The notes under the pieces are model-generated. The model was given only the letters and a program-made list of their open reading frames with translations. It ran no database searches and was not told the origin of the DNA. A stretch of 64,000 bases of DNA from Burkholderiaceae bacterium (lineage in GTDB: Bacteria > Pseudomonadota > Gammaproteobacteria > Burkholderiales > Burkholderiaceae_C), in contig JACKLO010000009.1 in assembly GCA_024235915.1 (NCBI GenBank), forward strand, positions 248,001 to 312,000, given 5' to 3'. A program made the translations under genes and the position numbers. Positions within the stretch are counted from its first letter, which is position 1; each line of letters starts with the position of its first letter. Below are positions 9,070 to 19,457 of the stretch, piece by piece.

Positions 9070-9154
9070 TGGTATTGGAGCAAAACTACATCATCGACAC
9101 GCGCATCGCCTATCGTTTTCCCTGGTATTGGCGGCCAACAAGTAGTTTGACTAC
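9070..9154. promoter_or_regulatory. Divergent pulA/amylase control region with dyad and repeated half-sites
   Basis: A dyad GTAG-TTTGA-CTAC lies at 9142-9154, nine bases before the amylase start. A related half-site TGTAGTTTTG is on the minus strand at 9081-9090, upstream of pulA. A direct repeat TGGTATTGG occurs at 9070-9078 and 9123-9131, 53 bp apart, once near each gene start. The arrangement suggests one regulator controlling both genes. I cannot name it, and no regulator gene is adjacent. Confidence 0.45.
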
Positions 9155-9162
9155 ATTTCATC

Positions 9163-10800
9163 ATGACCCGACCCTGGACTGCGCTGACCCTGGCGCTCCC
9201 CCTGCTGGCCGCCGCCACCCCCGTCGACCTCAGCCCGGTGCCCATGCGCGATCCAGGCAGCACGCTCGCGCCGGATTGGCACCACGGCGCCTTCATGGAG
9301 ATCTTCGTCCGCGCCTGGAAGGACAGCGACGGCGACGGCATCGGTGACCTGCGGGGGCTCACCCAGACCCTGCCAGTGCTCAAGGACCTGGGCATCCGCG
9401 GCATCTGGCTGATGCCCATCACCGGCAGCGCCGACCACGACCACGGCTACCACACCACCGACTTCCGCGCCGTGGCGCCGGAGTACGGCACGCTGGCGGA
9501 CTTCGACGCCCTGGTGCGCGAAGCACACCGTCTGGGCATCGGCGTGGTGATGGATTACGTGATCAACCACAGCGCCGTGGAGCACCCGCTGTTCCAGCAG
9601 GCGCTGCAGGGGCCAGGCAACGCGTATCGCGACTGGTACGTGTGGAACGACACCGCGCCCACCGGCTGGGACATCTGGGGCAAGAACCCCTGGTACCACG
9701 CGGCCGCACAACCCTGGACCTGGGCCGGCGACTGGAAGGATCTGCCGCCCGCCGCCCCCGACGCGCGCGGCTTCTACTTCGGCACCTTCAACGCCAAGGC
9801 GCCGGACTTCAACCTGAAGAACCCGGTCGTCTGGCAGTACCACGAGGACAGCCTGCGTTTCTGGCTCAACCGCGGGCTGGACGGCGTACGGCTGGATGCC
9901 GTGCCACACATGGTGGAGCGCAGCGCCAAGGACTGGAACGACCAGCCGGAAAGCCGGGCGCTGACCAAGCGCCTGCAGGACCTGATCACCGCCTACCGCC
10001 ACCGCTGGGCCGTGTGCGAAGCGACGGCGGAACCGCAGGACTACGCCGCGCCCGAGGTCTGCGGCGCCGCCTTCGCCTTCGGCTACGTGCAGAACTTCGT
10101 GCGTGCCGCCCAGGGCGACGTCACCTCGGTGCAGGCCCTGGTGGCGCCGCACCCACGGCGCAGCGCGCGGTTGGCCACCATGGTGTCCAACCACGACATC
10201 TTCGCCGGCCGCCGCCTGTGGGACCAGGTGGGCGGCGACGAGGCCCGCTACCGCTTGGCCGCCGCGGGCTACCTGCTGCAGCCGGGCACGCCCTTCGTGT
10301 TTTACGGCGAGGCCATCGGCATGGCCGGGCTGCACGGCCTGCCGGGCATGGACGCCGGCGACCTCCCCATCCGCGGCCCGATGAGCTGGACGGCCACCGG
10401 CGGTTTCAGCAGCGGCACACCGTTCAGGCCGGTGTCACCCAACGCGGCCACGCACAACCTGCAGGCGCAGCGCGCCGATCCCGGCTCGCTGTGGCACTTC
10501 TACCAGGCCCTGATCGGCCTGCGCAACACCCATGCCTCGATCCGGCGCGGCAGCTTCGAGCATGCCCGCGCCGAGGGTCTGGTGGCGCAATGGCAGCGGC
10601 GCGCCGACGGTGACCACACGCTGACGCTGATCAACTACGGCACCGCCGGTGCCAGCGTGGTGGTGCCGGCGCTGCCGCCCGGGGCACGGCTGGTGGCCGC
10701 CTGGCCACGCTGGGGTGCACCGGCACGGGCCGATGGCAATGGCCGGGCCACCGTGCACCTGGGACCGCAGTCGGTGCGCGTGTACCGCGTGTTGCGCTGA
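9163..10800 (+). CDS. Exported GH13 alpha-amylase
   Basis: 545 residues with a short hydrophobic export signal (about 20 residues, TALTLALPLLAAA). The GH13 barrel is clear: FVRAWKDSDGDGIGDLRGLT at the start, region I VMDYVINH, region II GVRLDAVPH with the nucleophile Asp, region III VCEATAEP with the acid/base Glu, region IV MVSNHDIF. The DGDGIGDLRG loop is typical of the oligo-1,6-glucosidase/alpha-amylase branch with a calcium site. A beta-sandwich C-terminal domain ends the protein. It probably hydrolyses alpha-1,4-linked glucans together with the divergent pullulanase. Exact specificity is not readable. Confidence 0.9.
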   Translation: MTRPWTALTLALPLLAAATPVDLSPVPMRDPGSTLAPDWHHGAFMEIFVRAWKDSDGDGIGDLRGLTQTLPVLKDLGIRGIWLMPITGSADHDHGYHTTDFRAVAPEYGTLADFDALVREAHRLGIGVVMDYVINHSAVEHPLFQQALQGPGNAYRDWYVWNDTAPTGWDIWGKNPWYHAAAQPWTWAGDWKDLPPAAPDARGFYFGTFNAKAPDFNLKNPVVWQYHEDSLRFWLNRGLDGVRLDAVPHMVERSAKDWNDQPESRALTKRLQDLITAYRHRWAVCEATAEPQDYAAPEVCGAAFAFGYVQNFVRAAQGDVTSVQALVAPHPRRSARLATMVSNHDIFAGRRLWDQVGGDEARYRLAAAGYLLQPGTPFVFYGEAIGMAGLHGLPGMDAGDLPIRGPMSWTATGGFSSGTPFRPVSPNAATHNLQAQRADPGSLWHFYQALIGLRNTHASIRRGSFEHARAEGLVAQWQRRADGDHTLTLINYGTAGASVVVPALPPGARLVAAWPRWGAPARADGNGRATVHLGPQSVRVYRVLR

Positions 10801-10845
10801 GATTCTTGGCAACCCGGCGATCCGCAGGGGCATGCACTTGCCGCC

Positions 10846-11601
10846 ATGCTGGCCGGCATGCGACGGATGGCATTGACACTGGGCATCGTTGCCTCGGCCT
10901 TTGACGCTGCCGGCGCGGCCCCGGCAGGCGCGGCAAACCCGGCTGGCATCGACTGGCAGCCGCTGTCCACATTTCTGATGGCTCGCACCGAAACCTCGGT
11001 GGCGCAGTTCCGCCAATTCGTGGCGGCCACGGGCCGCGTCACCGAGGCCGAACGCCGCGGCGGCGGCCAGGAATTCGCAGGGGGTTGGCAGCAACGGCCC
11101 GGCTGGACCTGGCACAGCCCCTTTGGCGCACCTGCGGCGGACGACGAGCCGGCCGTGCACGTCACGTGGCACGAAGCGCGCGACTTCTGCCGCTGGGCCG
11201 GCTCGCGCCTGCCGACCGATGCCGAATGGGTGGCCGCGGCCTACACCGAGCAGCGCGAGTCGCCGCCCGCCCCGTTCGTCCACGGCAAGACCTACCCTTA
11301 CCCCACCGGCGCGCAGCCCGCCGGCGCCAACTGCCGGGGCGACTGCAACCTCGGCCAGGCCTTTGATGGCCGCCGGCACCGTCCGGTGACCCAGGGCACT
11401 CCTGGCGTCAATGGCCTGCACGACATGGGCGCCAACGCCTGGGAGTGGGTGGACCAGGGCAGCGACGCCGAACGTCGCACGCGCGGCGGCTCCTGGTGGT
11501 ACGGCACGCCACAGATGCGTGCCGACCATCTGCAGGGCAAGGCGGCGGGCACCGCCGTGGTCTACATCGGGTTCCGCTGCGCGCGCGACTTCGTGCGCTG
11601 A
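10846..11601 (+). CDS. SUMF1/FGE-fold protein, exported, lacking the formylglycine catalytic cysteines
   Basis: 251 residues or slightly fewer, depending on which of the ATGs at 10846, 10858 and 10867 is used; the last gives the cleanest signal peptide. The body is a SUMF1/FGE-sulfatase fold: TETSVAQFRQFV, VHVTWHEARDFCRWAGSRLP, NGLHDMGANAWEWV, RGGSWW and the terminal GFRCARD. In true formylglycine-generating enzymes two further cysteines near the C-terminus bind copper and act in catalysis. Here the segment between RGGSWW and GFRC contains no cysteine, so that chemistry is unlikely. Such proteins often bind ligands or have other activities. It starts 45 bases after the amylase, so co-transcription is plausible. 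Confidence 0.8.
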   Translation: MLAGMRRMALTLGIVASAFDAAGAAPAGAANPAGIDWQPLSTFLMARTETSVAQFRQFVAATGRVTEAERRGGGQEFAGGWQQRPGWTWHSPFGAPAADDEPAVHVTWHEARDFCRWAGSRLPTDAEWVAAAYTEQRESPPAPFVHGKTYPYPTGAQPAGANCRGDCNLGQAFDGRRHRPVTQGTPGVNGLHDMGANAWEWVDQGSDAERRTRGGSWWYGTPQMRADHLQGKAAGTAVVYIGFRCARDFVR

Positions 11602-11613
11602 AGTCCTGCCGAT

Positions 11614-11641
11614 CGGGCGCGGCGCCCATGCGTCGCGCCCG
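11614..11641. terminator. Hairpin between convergent genes
   Basis: 8 bp inverted repeat CGGGCGCG / CGCGCCCG with a 12-base loop, between the stops of the SUMF1 gene (11601) and the binding protein gene (11651). There is no T-run, so termination strength is uncertain. Confidence 0.4.
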
Positions 11642-11650
11642 CGGCTCGAA

Positions 11651-13225
11651 TCACTTGATCGTGACCCAGGACACTTCCAGCCAGTTGTCTGCGCGGTGCA
11701 CGGCTTCCACGTTGGTGCGTGCGGCCCAGGGGATGACCTGGCGGTGCAGCGGCAGCAGGTGGGCCTGGCTGGTGTATTCACGCAGCGCGGCGATCACCAG
11801 TTCCTTGCGCTTGGCCGGGTCGGCTTCGCCGCTGGACGCCGCGGCCAGTTCATCGAACTTCGGGTTCGACACGCGGCCGTAGTTGTACAAGCCCACGCCC
11901 TTCTCGCCATAGGTGCGCAGCACCGGCGTCATCGTGGTCTCGGCATCGGTGACCGCACCACCCCAGCCCAGCATGTACATGCTGGTGTCGTGCTTCTCCA
12001 GCTTGGGGAAGTAGGTGGCGCGCGGCATCGCCACCACCTTCACCTTGATGCCGATCTTGGCCCACATCGAGGCCAGCGTGATGCAGATCTCCTCGTCGTT
12101 GATGTAGCGGTTGTTCGGGCAGTCCAGCGTCACCTCGAAGCCGCTGCCATAACCTGCCTCGGCCATCAGGGCCTTGGCCTTGGTCACGTCGTAGGGCAGG
12201 CGGGTTTCCACCTGCGGGTCGTTGTAGCTGGCCAGCGCCGACGGCGTGATGCCGCCCGTGGGATAGCTCTGCCCGTTCATCAGCTTCGTCTTCATCGTCT
12301 CGATGTCGATGGCGTGGTACAGCGCCTTGCGCACCCGCACGTCCTTGAACGGGTTCTTGCCCTTGACGCTGCTGTAGAGCAGTTCGTCGCGGTGCTGGTC
12401 CATGCCGATGAAGACGATGCGGTTCTCCGGCCCGTCGACGATCTTCACGCCCGAGGTGCTGCGCAGGCGCGGCACGTCACGCGGCGCCGGGTCGAGCACG
12501 AAGTCGATCTCGCCGGACACCAGGGCCGCCAGGCGCGTGGCGTCGTTGGAGATCTGGGTGTAGACGATCTCCTGCACGTTGCCTTCAGGCTTGTCCCACC
12601 AGTTGGGGTTGCGCTTGTAGACCGTCTTGATGCCGGGCGCGCGGCTCACCAGCATGTAGGGCCCCGTGCCGTTGGTGTTGAAGCTGGCGAAGGACTCCTC
12701 CTTGTTCTTGAAGTCCAGCGGCTTCGTGACCTTGTGCTTCTCGGCCCACTGCTTGTCCAGCATCCACAGCGAATCCAGGTGCTGCAGGAAGATCGGGTTG
12801 ACCTTGTCGAGGCGGAACTCCACCGTCATCGGGTCCACGGCCACCGGCGTGCCCACGGCGTTGGCGTAGACGTTGACCTGCGAGGTCAGCTCCTTGGCGC
12901 GATTCACCGAGAAGACCACGTCGTCGGCCGCGAAGTCCGACCCGTCGTGGAACTTCACGCCCGGGCGCAGCTTGAAGCGCCAGGTCAGCGGGCCGGTCTG
13001 CTCCCAGCTGGTGGCCAGGCCGGGCACGATGTTGAGCGACTTGTCACGGCGCGTGAGGCGCTCGTAGACCTGCCCGTTCATCATGTTCGTCATGGACTCG
13101 TTCTGCGAGTGCGGGTCCATGGTCTGGGGGTCGCCCTGGCTAGCCCAGCGCAGGGTCTGGGCCGCGGCAGGGCCGGCCGCCAGGGTCATCGCGGCCAGGG
13201 CGGCCGCGGCAAGTTGCAAACGCAT
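11651..13225 (-). CDS. ABC transporter peptide/nickel-type substrate-binding protein (SBP family 5)
   Basis: 524 residues, start at 13225 with a signal peptide (MRLQLAAAALAAMTLAAG) and a GGGAG ribosome site; the ATG 30 bases upstream would add a charged leader. Family 5 features are LRWASQGDPQTMDPHSQNE near the mature N-terminus, LTWRFKLRPGVKFHDGSDF, and VRKALYHAIDIETM in the middle. These proteins deliver di- and oligopeptides, or in some cases other solutes, to an ABC importer. No permease or ATPase genes adjoin it, so it is an orphan binding protein here. The specific ligand cannot be deduced. Confidence 0.9.
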   Translation of the reverse strand: MRLQLAAAALAAMTLAAGPAAAQTLRWASQGDPQTMDPHSQNESMTNMMNGQVYERLTRRDKSLNIVPGLATSWEQTGPLTWRFKLRPGVKFHDGSDFAADDVVFSVNRAKELTSQVNVYANAVGTPVAVDPMTVEFRLDKVNPIFLQHLDSLWMLDKQWAEKHKVTKPLDFKNKEESFASFNTNGTGPYMLVSRAPGIKTVYKRNPNWWDKPEGNVQEIVYTQISNDATRLAALVSGEIDFVLDPAPRDVPRLRSTSGVKIVDGPENRIVFIGMDQHRDELLYSSVKGKNPFKDVRVRKALYHAIDIETMKTKLMNGQSYPTGGITPSALASYNDPQVETRLPYDVTKAKALMAEAGYGSGFEVTLDCPNNRYINDEEICITLASMWAKIGIKVKVVAMPRATYFPKLEKHDTSMYMLGWGGAVTDAETTMTPVLRTYGEKGVGLYNYGRVSNPKFDELAAASSGEADPAKRKELVIAALREYTSQAHLLPLHRQVIPWAARTNVEAVHRADNWLEVSWVTIK

Positions 13226-13346
13226 TCGGTGTGCTCCCGCGCCGTTCTGGCGCACGGTGATTCGGTGCGCGGGAGTGTAGGCAAGGGCCGTGCCGGCGTC
13301 GCCTCGGGAGAAACCTCGGCCTGGGCGACGGGGCGGCGCCGCGCGT

Positions 13347-13538
13347 TCAGGCCGCGGGGTAGCCCTCTTCCGCCAGCGCCGCCTTCACCGCGTCAGCCGG
13401 CTGCGTGGTCGCGATCTTCACCTGGTGCGTCGGCAGGTCCACCTCCACTTTGGCGGCGGCGTCGAGCCGCTGCACGGTCTGGGTCACGGTCTTCGCGCAA
13501 TGGCCGCAGGTCATGTCGGGCAGGGTCAGTTCGATCAT
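13347..13538 (-). CDS. copZ: Copper chaperone, heavy-metal-associated domain (CopZ-like)
   Basis: 63 residues, a single HMA domain with the metal motif MTCGHC near the N-terminus (residues 9-14). The size and fold are those of cytosolic copper chaperones that carry Cu(I) to P-type ATPases. It is divergent from copA, with a CueR-type dyad directly upstream in the copZ direction. The start at 13538 is fixed by the HMA domain beginning at residue 2; longer frames run into the control region and copA. Confidence 0.93.
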   Translation of the reverse strand: MIELTLPDMTCGHCAKTVTQTVQRLDAAAKVEVDLPTHQVKIATTQPADAVKAALAEEGYPAA

Positions 13539-13578
13539 GGAGTGCTCGTCGGTGACAGGAAACGCTGGAAGTCTGAAG

Positions 13579-13600
13579 CTTGCCACGATGGCAAGGTCAA
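13579..13600 (-). promoter_or_regulatory. CueR-type operator/promoter of copZ
   Basis: Perfect dyad CTTGCCA-CGA-TGGCAAG at 13579-13595. On the minus strand TTGACC (13600-13595) serves as the -35. The spacing to a candidate -10 (CAGACT) is 19 bp, the long spacer characteristic of MerR-family activation, with the dyad inside it. Fits control by the linked cueR. Confidence 0.8.
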
Positions 13601-13601
13601 G

Positions 13602-13626
13602 CCTTGACTCTGACATGATGTCAAGG
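13602..13626 (+). promoter_or_regulatory. Second MerR-type dyad, copA promoter
   Basis: Inverted repeat CCTTGAC-N11-GTCAAGG between the copZ dyad and the copA start at 13642. TTGACT (13604-13609) can act as -35 for copA with a long spacer. The dyad half-sites differ from those on the copZ side, so affinity for CueR may differ. Confidence 0.6.
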
Positions 13627-13641
13627 TTGATCCTCGCACCC

Positions 13642-16013
<2,372 letters not shown>

Positions 16014-16017
<4 letters not shown>

Positions 16018-16433
16018 ATGCGATGAACATCGGCCAGGCCGCGGCGGCCACGGGCGTGACGGCAAAGATGATCCGCCATTACGAAAGCCTGGGGCTGCTG
16101 CCCGCGGTGGCGCGCAGCGACGCCGGCTACCGGCGCTATGACGAACGCATGCTGCACACGCTGCGCTTCATCCGCCGCGCACGCGACCTCGGCTTCTCGC
16201 TCGACGAGATTGCGCAGTTGCTGGGCTTGTGGGTCGATCCGCAACGCGCCAGCGCCGAGGTACGGCGGCTCGCGCAGCGACATGTGACCGATCTGGATGA
16301 GCGCATCGCGCGCATGCAGGCCATGCGGCGCAGCCTGCAGCAGCTGGTGCAGTGCTGCCATGGTGACGACCGCCCGGACTGTCCGATCCTCGATGACCTC
16401 GCCGGCGAGGCCGGCGCGCCGCACTCAGCGTGA
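16014..16433 (+). CDS. cueR: Cu(I)-responsive MerR-family regulator CueR
   Basis: 139 residues. The N-terminal winged helix starts MNIGQAAAATGVTAKMIRHY, then a dimerisation helix, then the metal loop CCHGDDRPDCPIL. Cys115 and Cys123 are eight apart, the spacing of the two copper ligands of CueR, and the GDD...DCP context matches the copper branch rather than the mercury or zinc branches. ATG at 16014 overlaps the copA stop (ATGA). It probably activates copA and copZ through the dyads at 13579-13626. Its 3' end overlaps the convergent HD-GYP gene by nine bases. Confidence 0.95.
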
Positions 16434-17681
16434 GCGCCGCAGCACGTCGCCTTCGACCCAGAGTTCGTCGAGCTGCCTGAAGCCCCACTTGGCAGGGTCT
16501 TCGCGGCCGACGATACGGTCCGGGCAGCCAGGCCTGGCCAGGTCGACCACCACCGGCGGCACCCCCATGCCGGACTTGGTGGAGAAGAAGGCTTTGACCA
16601 CCGGGGCCGTCAACCGCTGCGCGTTCTGCTCGAGCACGACGGCGAGGCGGCCCGATTCCAGGCGCACCAGCGACCCGGCGGGGTAGATGCCCAGGCTTGT
16701 GACGAAGGCCTTGAACACGTCGGTGTCGAACTGGCCGGTCCACGAGGCCATCAGCGCGATCGACTCGGCCGGGTCCCAGCCGGGCTTGTAGGGCCGGTTG
16801 GAGGTGATGGCGTCATAGACGTCGCAGACCGCACCCATGCGCGCCAGCAGGCTCAGCCGGTCGCCCGACAGGCCGTGCGGGTAGCCCAGGCCGTCAGGAC
16901 GCTCGTGGTGATGCAGGCAGACCTCCAGCGCCGCTTCGGGGGCGCCACGGGTCTCGCTGAGCATTTCATGCCCCCGCACCGGGTGGGTCTTCATGATGGC
17001 GTACTCGGCGTCGGTCAGCTTGCCCGGCTTGTTCAGCACCGACAGCGGCATCGCCGCCTTGCCCAGGTCGTGCAGCAGGCCGGCCAGGCCGGCCTCGCGG
17101 CAGTCGGCTTCGTCATGGCCCAGGGTCCGGCCCAGCGAGACCATCAGCGCACAGACCGCCAGCGAATGCATGTAGCTGTAGTCGTCCGCCGTCTTCAAAC
17201 GCGCCAGGCTGACCAGCGCACCCGGGTTGCGAAACACGGAATCAGCGATCTCGCCGACCAGCGGCAGGCAGGCCTCGGCATTCACCGCCTGGCCCATGCG
17301 GGCCTCGCTGAACATCCGCATCACGGCGATGCGGCCCTTCTTGACCACGGCCGCCGCCTGCTCCAGCTCATCGCGTTGGCTGCGCGGACCGGCGGACGTC
17401 GCTGCTGGCGTCGATCCAGGCGGCATGCCCGGCGTGGGCGCCAACGCCGCCGAGATCGGCGATGGCGCGGGCCCGCTGTCCGACACGGGCTCCGCCACGT
17501 CCAGCCCCAGACTGTTGTCGATCCACACCGCAGGCACGCCACTGTCACGCAGGCGCTGGAGGTCCTGCGGGTCGTCGAGGACGAACTTCGTCTTCCAGAA
17601 GGGGTGGCTCAGCCATGCACCTTCCAGCTTGTGAATGTGCATGCCGATGCGAACCTGGTCGGTGTCGATCTTCTTCAGCAT
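16425..17681 (-). CDS. HD-GYP domain cyclic-di-GMP phosphodiesterase with DUF3391
   Basis: 418 residues. The N-terminal DUF3391-like region begins MLKKIDTDQVRIGMHIHKLE. A proline/alanine-rich linker follows around residues 85-125. The C-terminal HD-GYP domain has the HD pair in LLHDLGK, then HHHERPDGLGYPHGL, where the expected GYP signature is intact, and DVYDAI downstream. It is predicted to hydrolyse c-di-GMP to pGpG or GMP in the cytosol. The start at 17681 is chosen because homology in this family begins with LKKI; an upstream start adds a non-conserved 24-residue leader. Confidence 0.92.
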   Translation of the reverse strand: MLKKIDTDQVRIGMHIHKLEGAWLSHPFWKTKFVLDDPQDLQRLRDSGVPAVWIDNSLGLDVAEPVSDSGPAPSPISAALAPTPGMPPGSTPAATSAGPRSQRDELEQAAAVVKKGRIAVMRMFSEARMGQAVNAEACLPLVGEIADSVFRNPGALVSLARLKTADDYSYMHSLAVCALMVSLGRTLGHDEADCREAGLAGLLHDLGKAAMPLSVLNKPGKLTDAEYAIMKTHPVRGHEMLSETRGAPEAALEVCLHHHERPDGLGYPHGLSGDRLSLLARMGAVCDVYDAITSNRPYKPGWDPAESIALMASWTGQFDTDVFKAFVTSLGIYPAGSLVRLESGRLAVVLEQNAQRLTAPVVKAFFSTKSGMGVPPVVVDLARPGCPDRIVGREDPAKWGFRQLDELWVEGDVLRRSR

Positions 17682-17756
17682 GGGAACCTGTGCGGAGGAT
17701 ATCGGCGCGCCGCCTTCACCCTGAAGTTTCGACGCCGAGGTGACCGCCATCAACGA

Positions 17757-17782
17757 ACAAGGCCGCCCGAAGGCGGCCTTGT
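17757..17782 (-). terminator. Hairpin downstream of cytochrome c4 gene
   Basis: 11 bp perfect stem ACAAGGCCGCC with loop CGAA, located 40 bases after the cytochrome c4 stop and upstream of the HD-GYP gene. No long T-run follows, but stem strength and position suit a terminator. Confidence 0.6.
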
Positions 17783-17822
17783 GGCGCAGTCGTCGCGGCG
17801 GCGCGGCGACAGGCGTCAGGCG

Positions 17823-18479
17823 TCAGCGCCAGCGGCTCTGCGGCACCGTGGCCAGGCTGCCGGGCTGGCCGCCCAGGTAACCGGCCAGCGCCTTGAGTTC
17901 CGCGTGCGTGAACTGCTTGGCGATGCCCCCCATGATGGCGTTGTTGCGGCCGACCATGGGGTTGCCCTCGGTCTGGTAGGCCTTCAGCGCCACGTAGAGG
18001 TAGTCGGCATGCTGGCCGGCGATCTTCGGGTAGCTGGGGTCGATGGGCTTGTTGAAGTCGGCGCCGTGGCAGGAGGCGCAGCCGCCCTTGGTCAGCAGCG
18101 CCGTCACCTCGGCCGACGGCTCGCGGGCGGCGACCGTCTTCATCGCCGCCTGGCTGCCCTGGCGCTCGTAGAACGCGCCGAGGTCGGCCATGTCCTGCTC
18201 GCTCAGCGAACCGGCGACGCCACGCATGGTCGGGTGCTTGCGGTCGCCCTTCTTGTAGGCGGTGAGCGCCGAGACGATGAAGGCGGCATTCTGGCCGGCG
18301 ATCATCGGCACCTTGTGCACTTCCGGGAAACTCATCTGGTAGCCCGGAATGCCGTGGCAGCCGATGCACTGCGCGGCCTTCTTCTCGCCGGCGTCGGCAT
18401 TGCCGGCCTGCGCATGGGCCAGGGTGGTGCCGGCGCCCAGGGTCAGCGCGAGCACGGTGGTCGAGAGCGTCTTGATCAT
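17823..18479 (-). CDS. Di-haem cytochrome c4
   Basis: 218 residues with a signal peptide (MIKTLSTTVLALTLGAGTTLAHA) and two class I haem sites, CIGCH and CASCH, each followed by its own c-type fold. Both halves contain the repeated PKIAGQ/PMIAGQ...AFIVSALTAYKKGDR-like segment characteristic of cytochrome c4. It is a periplasmic electron carrier to terminal oxidases. The start at 18479 places the signal peptide correctly. Divergent from the MoxR gene. Confidence 0.95.
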   Translation of the reverse strand: MIKTLSTTVLALTLGAGTTLAHAQAGNADAGEKKAAQCIGCHGIPGYQMSFPEVHKVPMIAGQNAAFIVSALTAYKKGDRKHPTMRGVAGSLSEQDMADLGAFYERQGSQAAMKTVAAREPSAEVTALLTKGGCASCHGADFNKPIDPSYPKIAGQHADYLYVALKAYQTEGNPMVGRNNAIMGGIAKQFTHAELKALAGYLGGQPGSLATVPQSRWR

Positions 18480-18508
18480 CGGTGCCAAGGGGTTGCAGAG
18501 GAATCGGA

Positions 18509-18525
18509 CCCCGCCAGCGGCGGGG
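18509..18525. repeat. Inverted repeat in the cytochrome c4 / moxR intergenic region
   Basis: CCCCGCC-AGC-GGCGGGG, a perfect 7 bp stem with a 3-base loop, 30 bases upstream of the cytochrome c4 start and probably in its 5' leader. A -10-like TATACT occurs at 18551-18556 on the moxR side. Function unknown. Confidence 0.4.
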
Positions 18526-18589
18526 CAACTCTTGATTATAGGCACCCACTTATACTGAACTGATCCAACTCAAACCCTGACGGCGCCCC

Positions 18590-19441
18590 ATGAAGTACGA
18601 AGGCTCGGAGCAGTACGTTGCCACGGCGGACCTGAAGCTGGCGGTCAACGCCGCCATCACGCTGCAGCGCCCGCTGCTGGTCAAGGGCGAACCCGGCACC
18701 GGCAAGACCATGCTCGCTGAGCAGGTGGCGCAGTCGCTGGGCATGCCGCTGCTGCAATGGCATGTGAAGAGCACCACCAAGGCGCAGCAGGGCCTGTACG
18801 AGTACGACGCCGTCAGCCGCCTGCGCGACAGCCAGCTGGCCGGTGCCGGCGACGAGCGGGTGCGCGACATCCGCAACTACATCGTCAAGGGCGTGCTCTG
18901 GCAGGCCTTCACCGCCGAACAGCCGGTGGCGCTGTTGATCGACGAGATCGACAAGGCCGACATCGAGTTCCCGAACGACCTGCTGCGCGAACTCGACCGC
19001 ATGGAGTTCTACGTCTACGAGACGCGCGAGATGGTCAAGGCGGTGCACCGGCCGCTGGTGTTCATCACCTCCAACAACGAGAAGGAACTGCCGGACGCCT
19101 TCCTGCGCCGCTGCTTCTTCCACTACATCAAGTTTCCCGACGCCGAAACCATGCAGCGCATCGTCGACGTGCACTTCCCGGGCCTCAAGCGCGAGCTGCT
19201 CACGTCGGCGATGAAGACCTTCTACGACGTGCGCGGCCTGCCGGGGTTGAAGAAGAAGCCCAGCACCTCCGAACTGCTCGACTGGCTGAAACTGCTGGTG
19301 GCCGAGGACATCCCACCCGAGGCGCTGCACAGCAGCGACGACAAGGTGGCCGTGCCACCGCTGGTGGGCGCACTGCTGAAGAACGAGCAGGACGTGACGC
19401 TGTTCGAGAAGCTGGTCTTCATGCAGCGGCACAACCGCTGA
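18590..19441 (+). CDS. MoxR-family AAA+ ATPase
   Basis: 283 residues. Walker A is GEPGTGKT (about residues 33-40), Walker B LLIDEIDKAD, sensor 1 FITSNNEKELPDAFLRRC. MoxR ATPases work with VWA-domain partners in metal-centre insertion or complex maturation. The partner here is probably the CoxE-like gene at 23444, which is unusually separated from it by three genes. In carbon monoxide dehydrogenase-type systems the CoxD/CoxE pair is adjacent to the enzyme genes; none are visible here, so the client is unknown. Confidence 0.93.
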   Translation: MKYEGSEQYVATADLKLAVNAAITLQRPLLVKGEPGTGKTMLAEQVAQSLGMPLLQWHVKSTTKAQQGLYEYDAVSRLRDSQLAGAGDERVRDIRNYIVKGVLWQAFTAEQPVALLIDEIDKADIEFPNDLLRELDRMEFYVYETREMVKAVHRPLVFITSNNEKELPDAFLRRCFFHYIKFPDAETMQRIVDVHFPGLKRELLTSAMKTFYDVRGLPGLKKKPSTSELLDWLKLLVAEDIPPEALHSSDDKVAVPPLVGALLKNEQDVTLFEKLVFMQRHNR

Positions 19442-19457
19442 CTGCACCGCCCGCCAC

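Noticed and set aside
18532..18556. sigma70 promoter TTGATT ... TATACT for moxR
   Set aside because: The spacing between the hexamers is only about 13 bp, too short for a normal promoter; only the -10-like element is mentioned.
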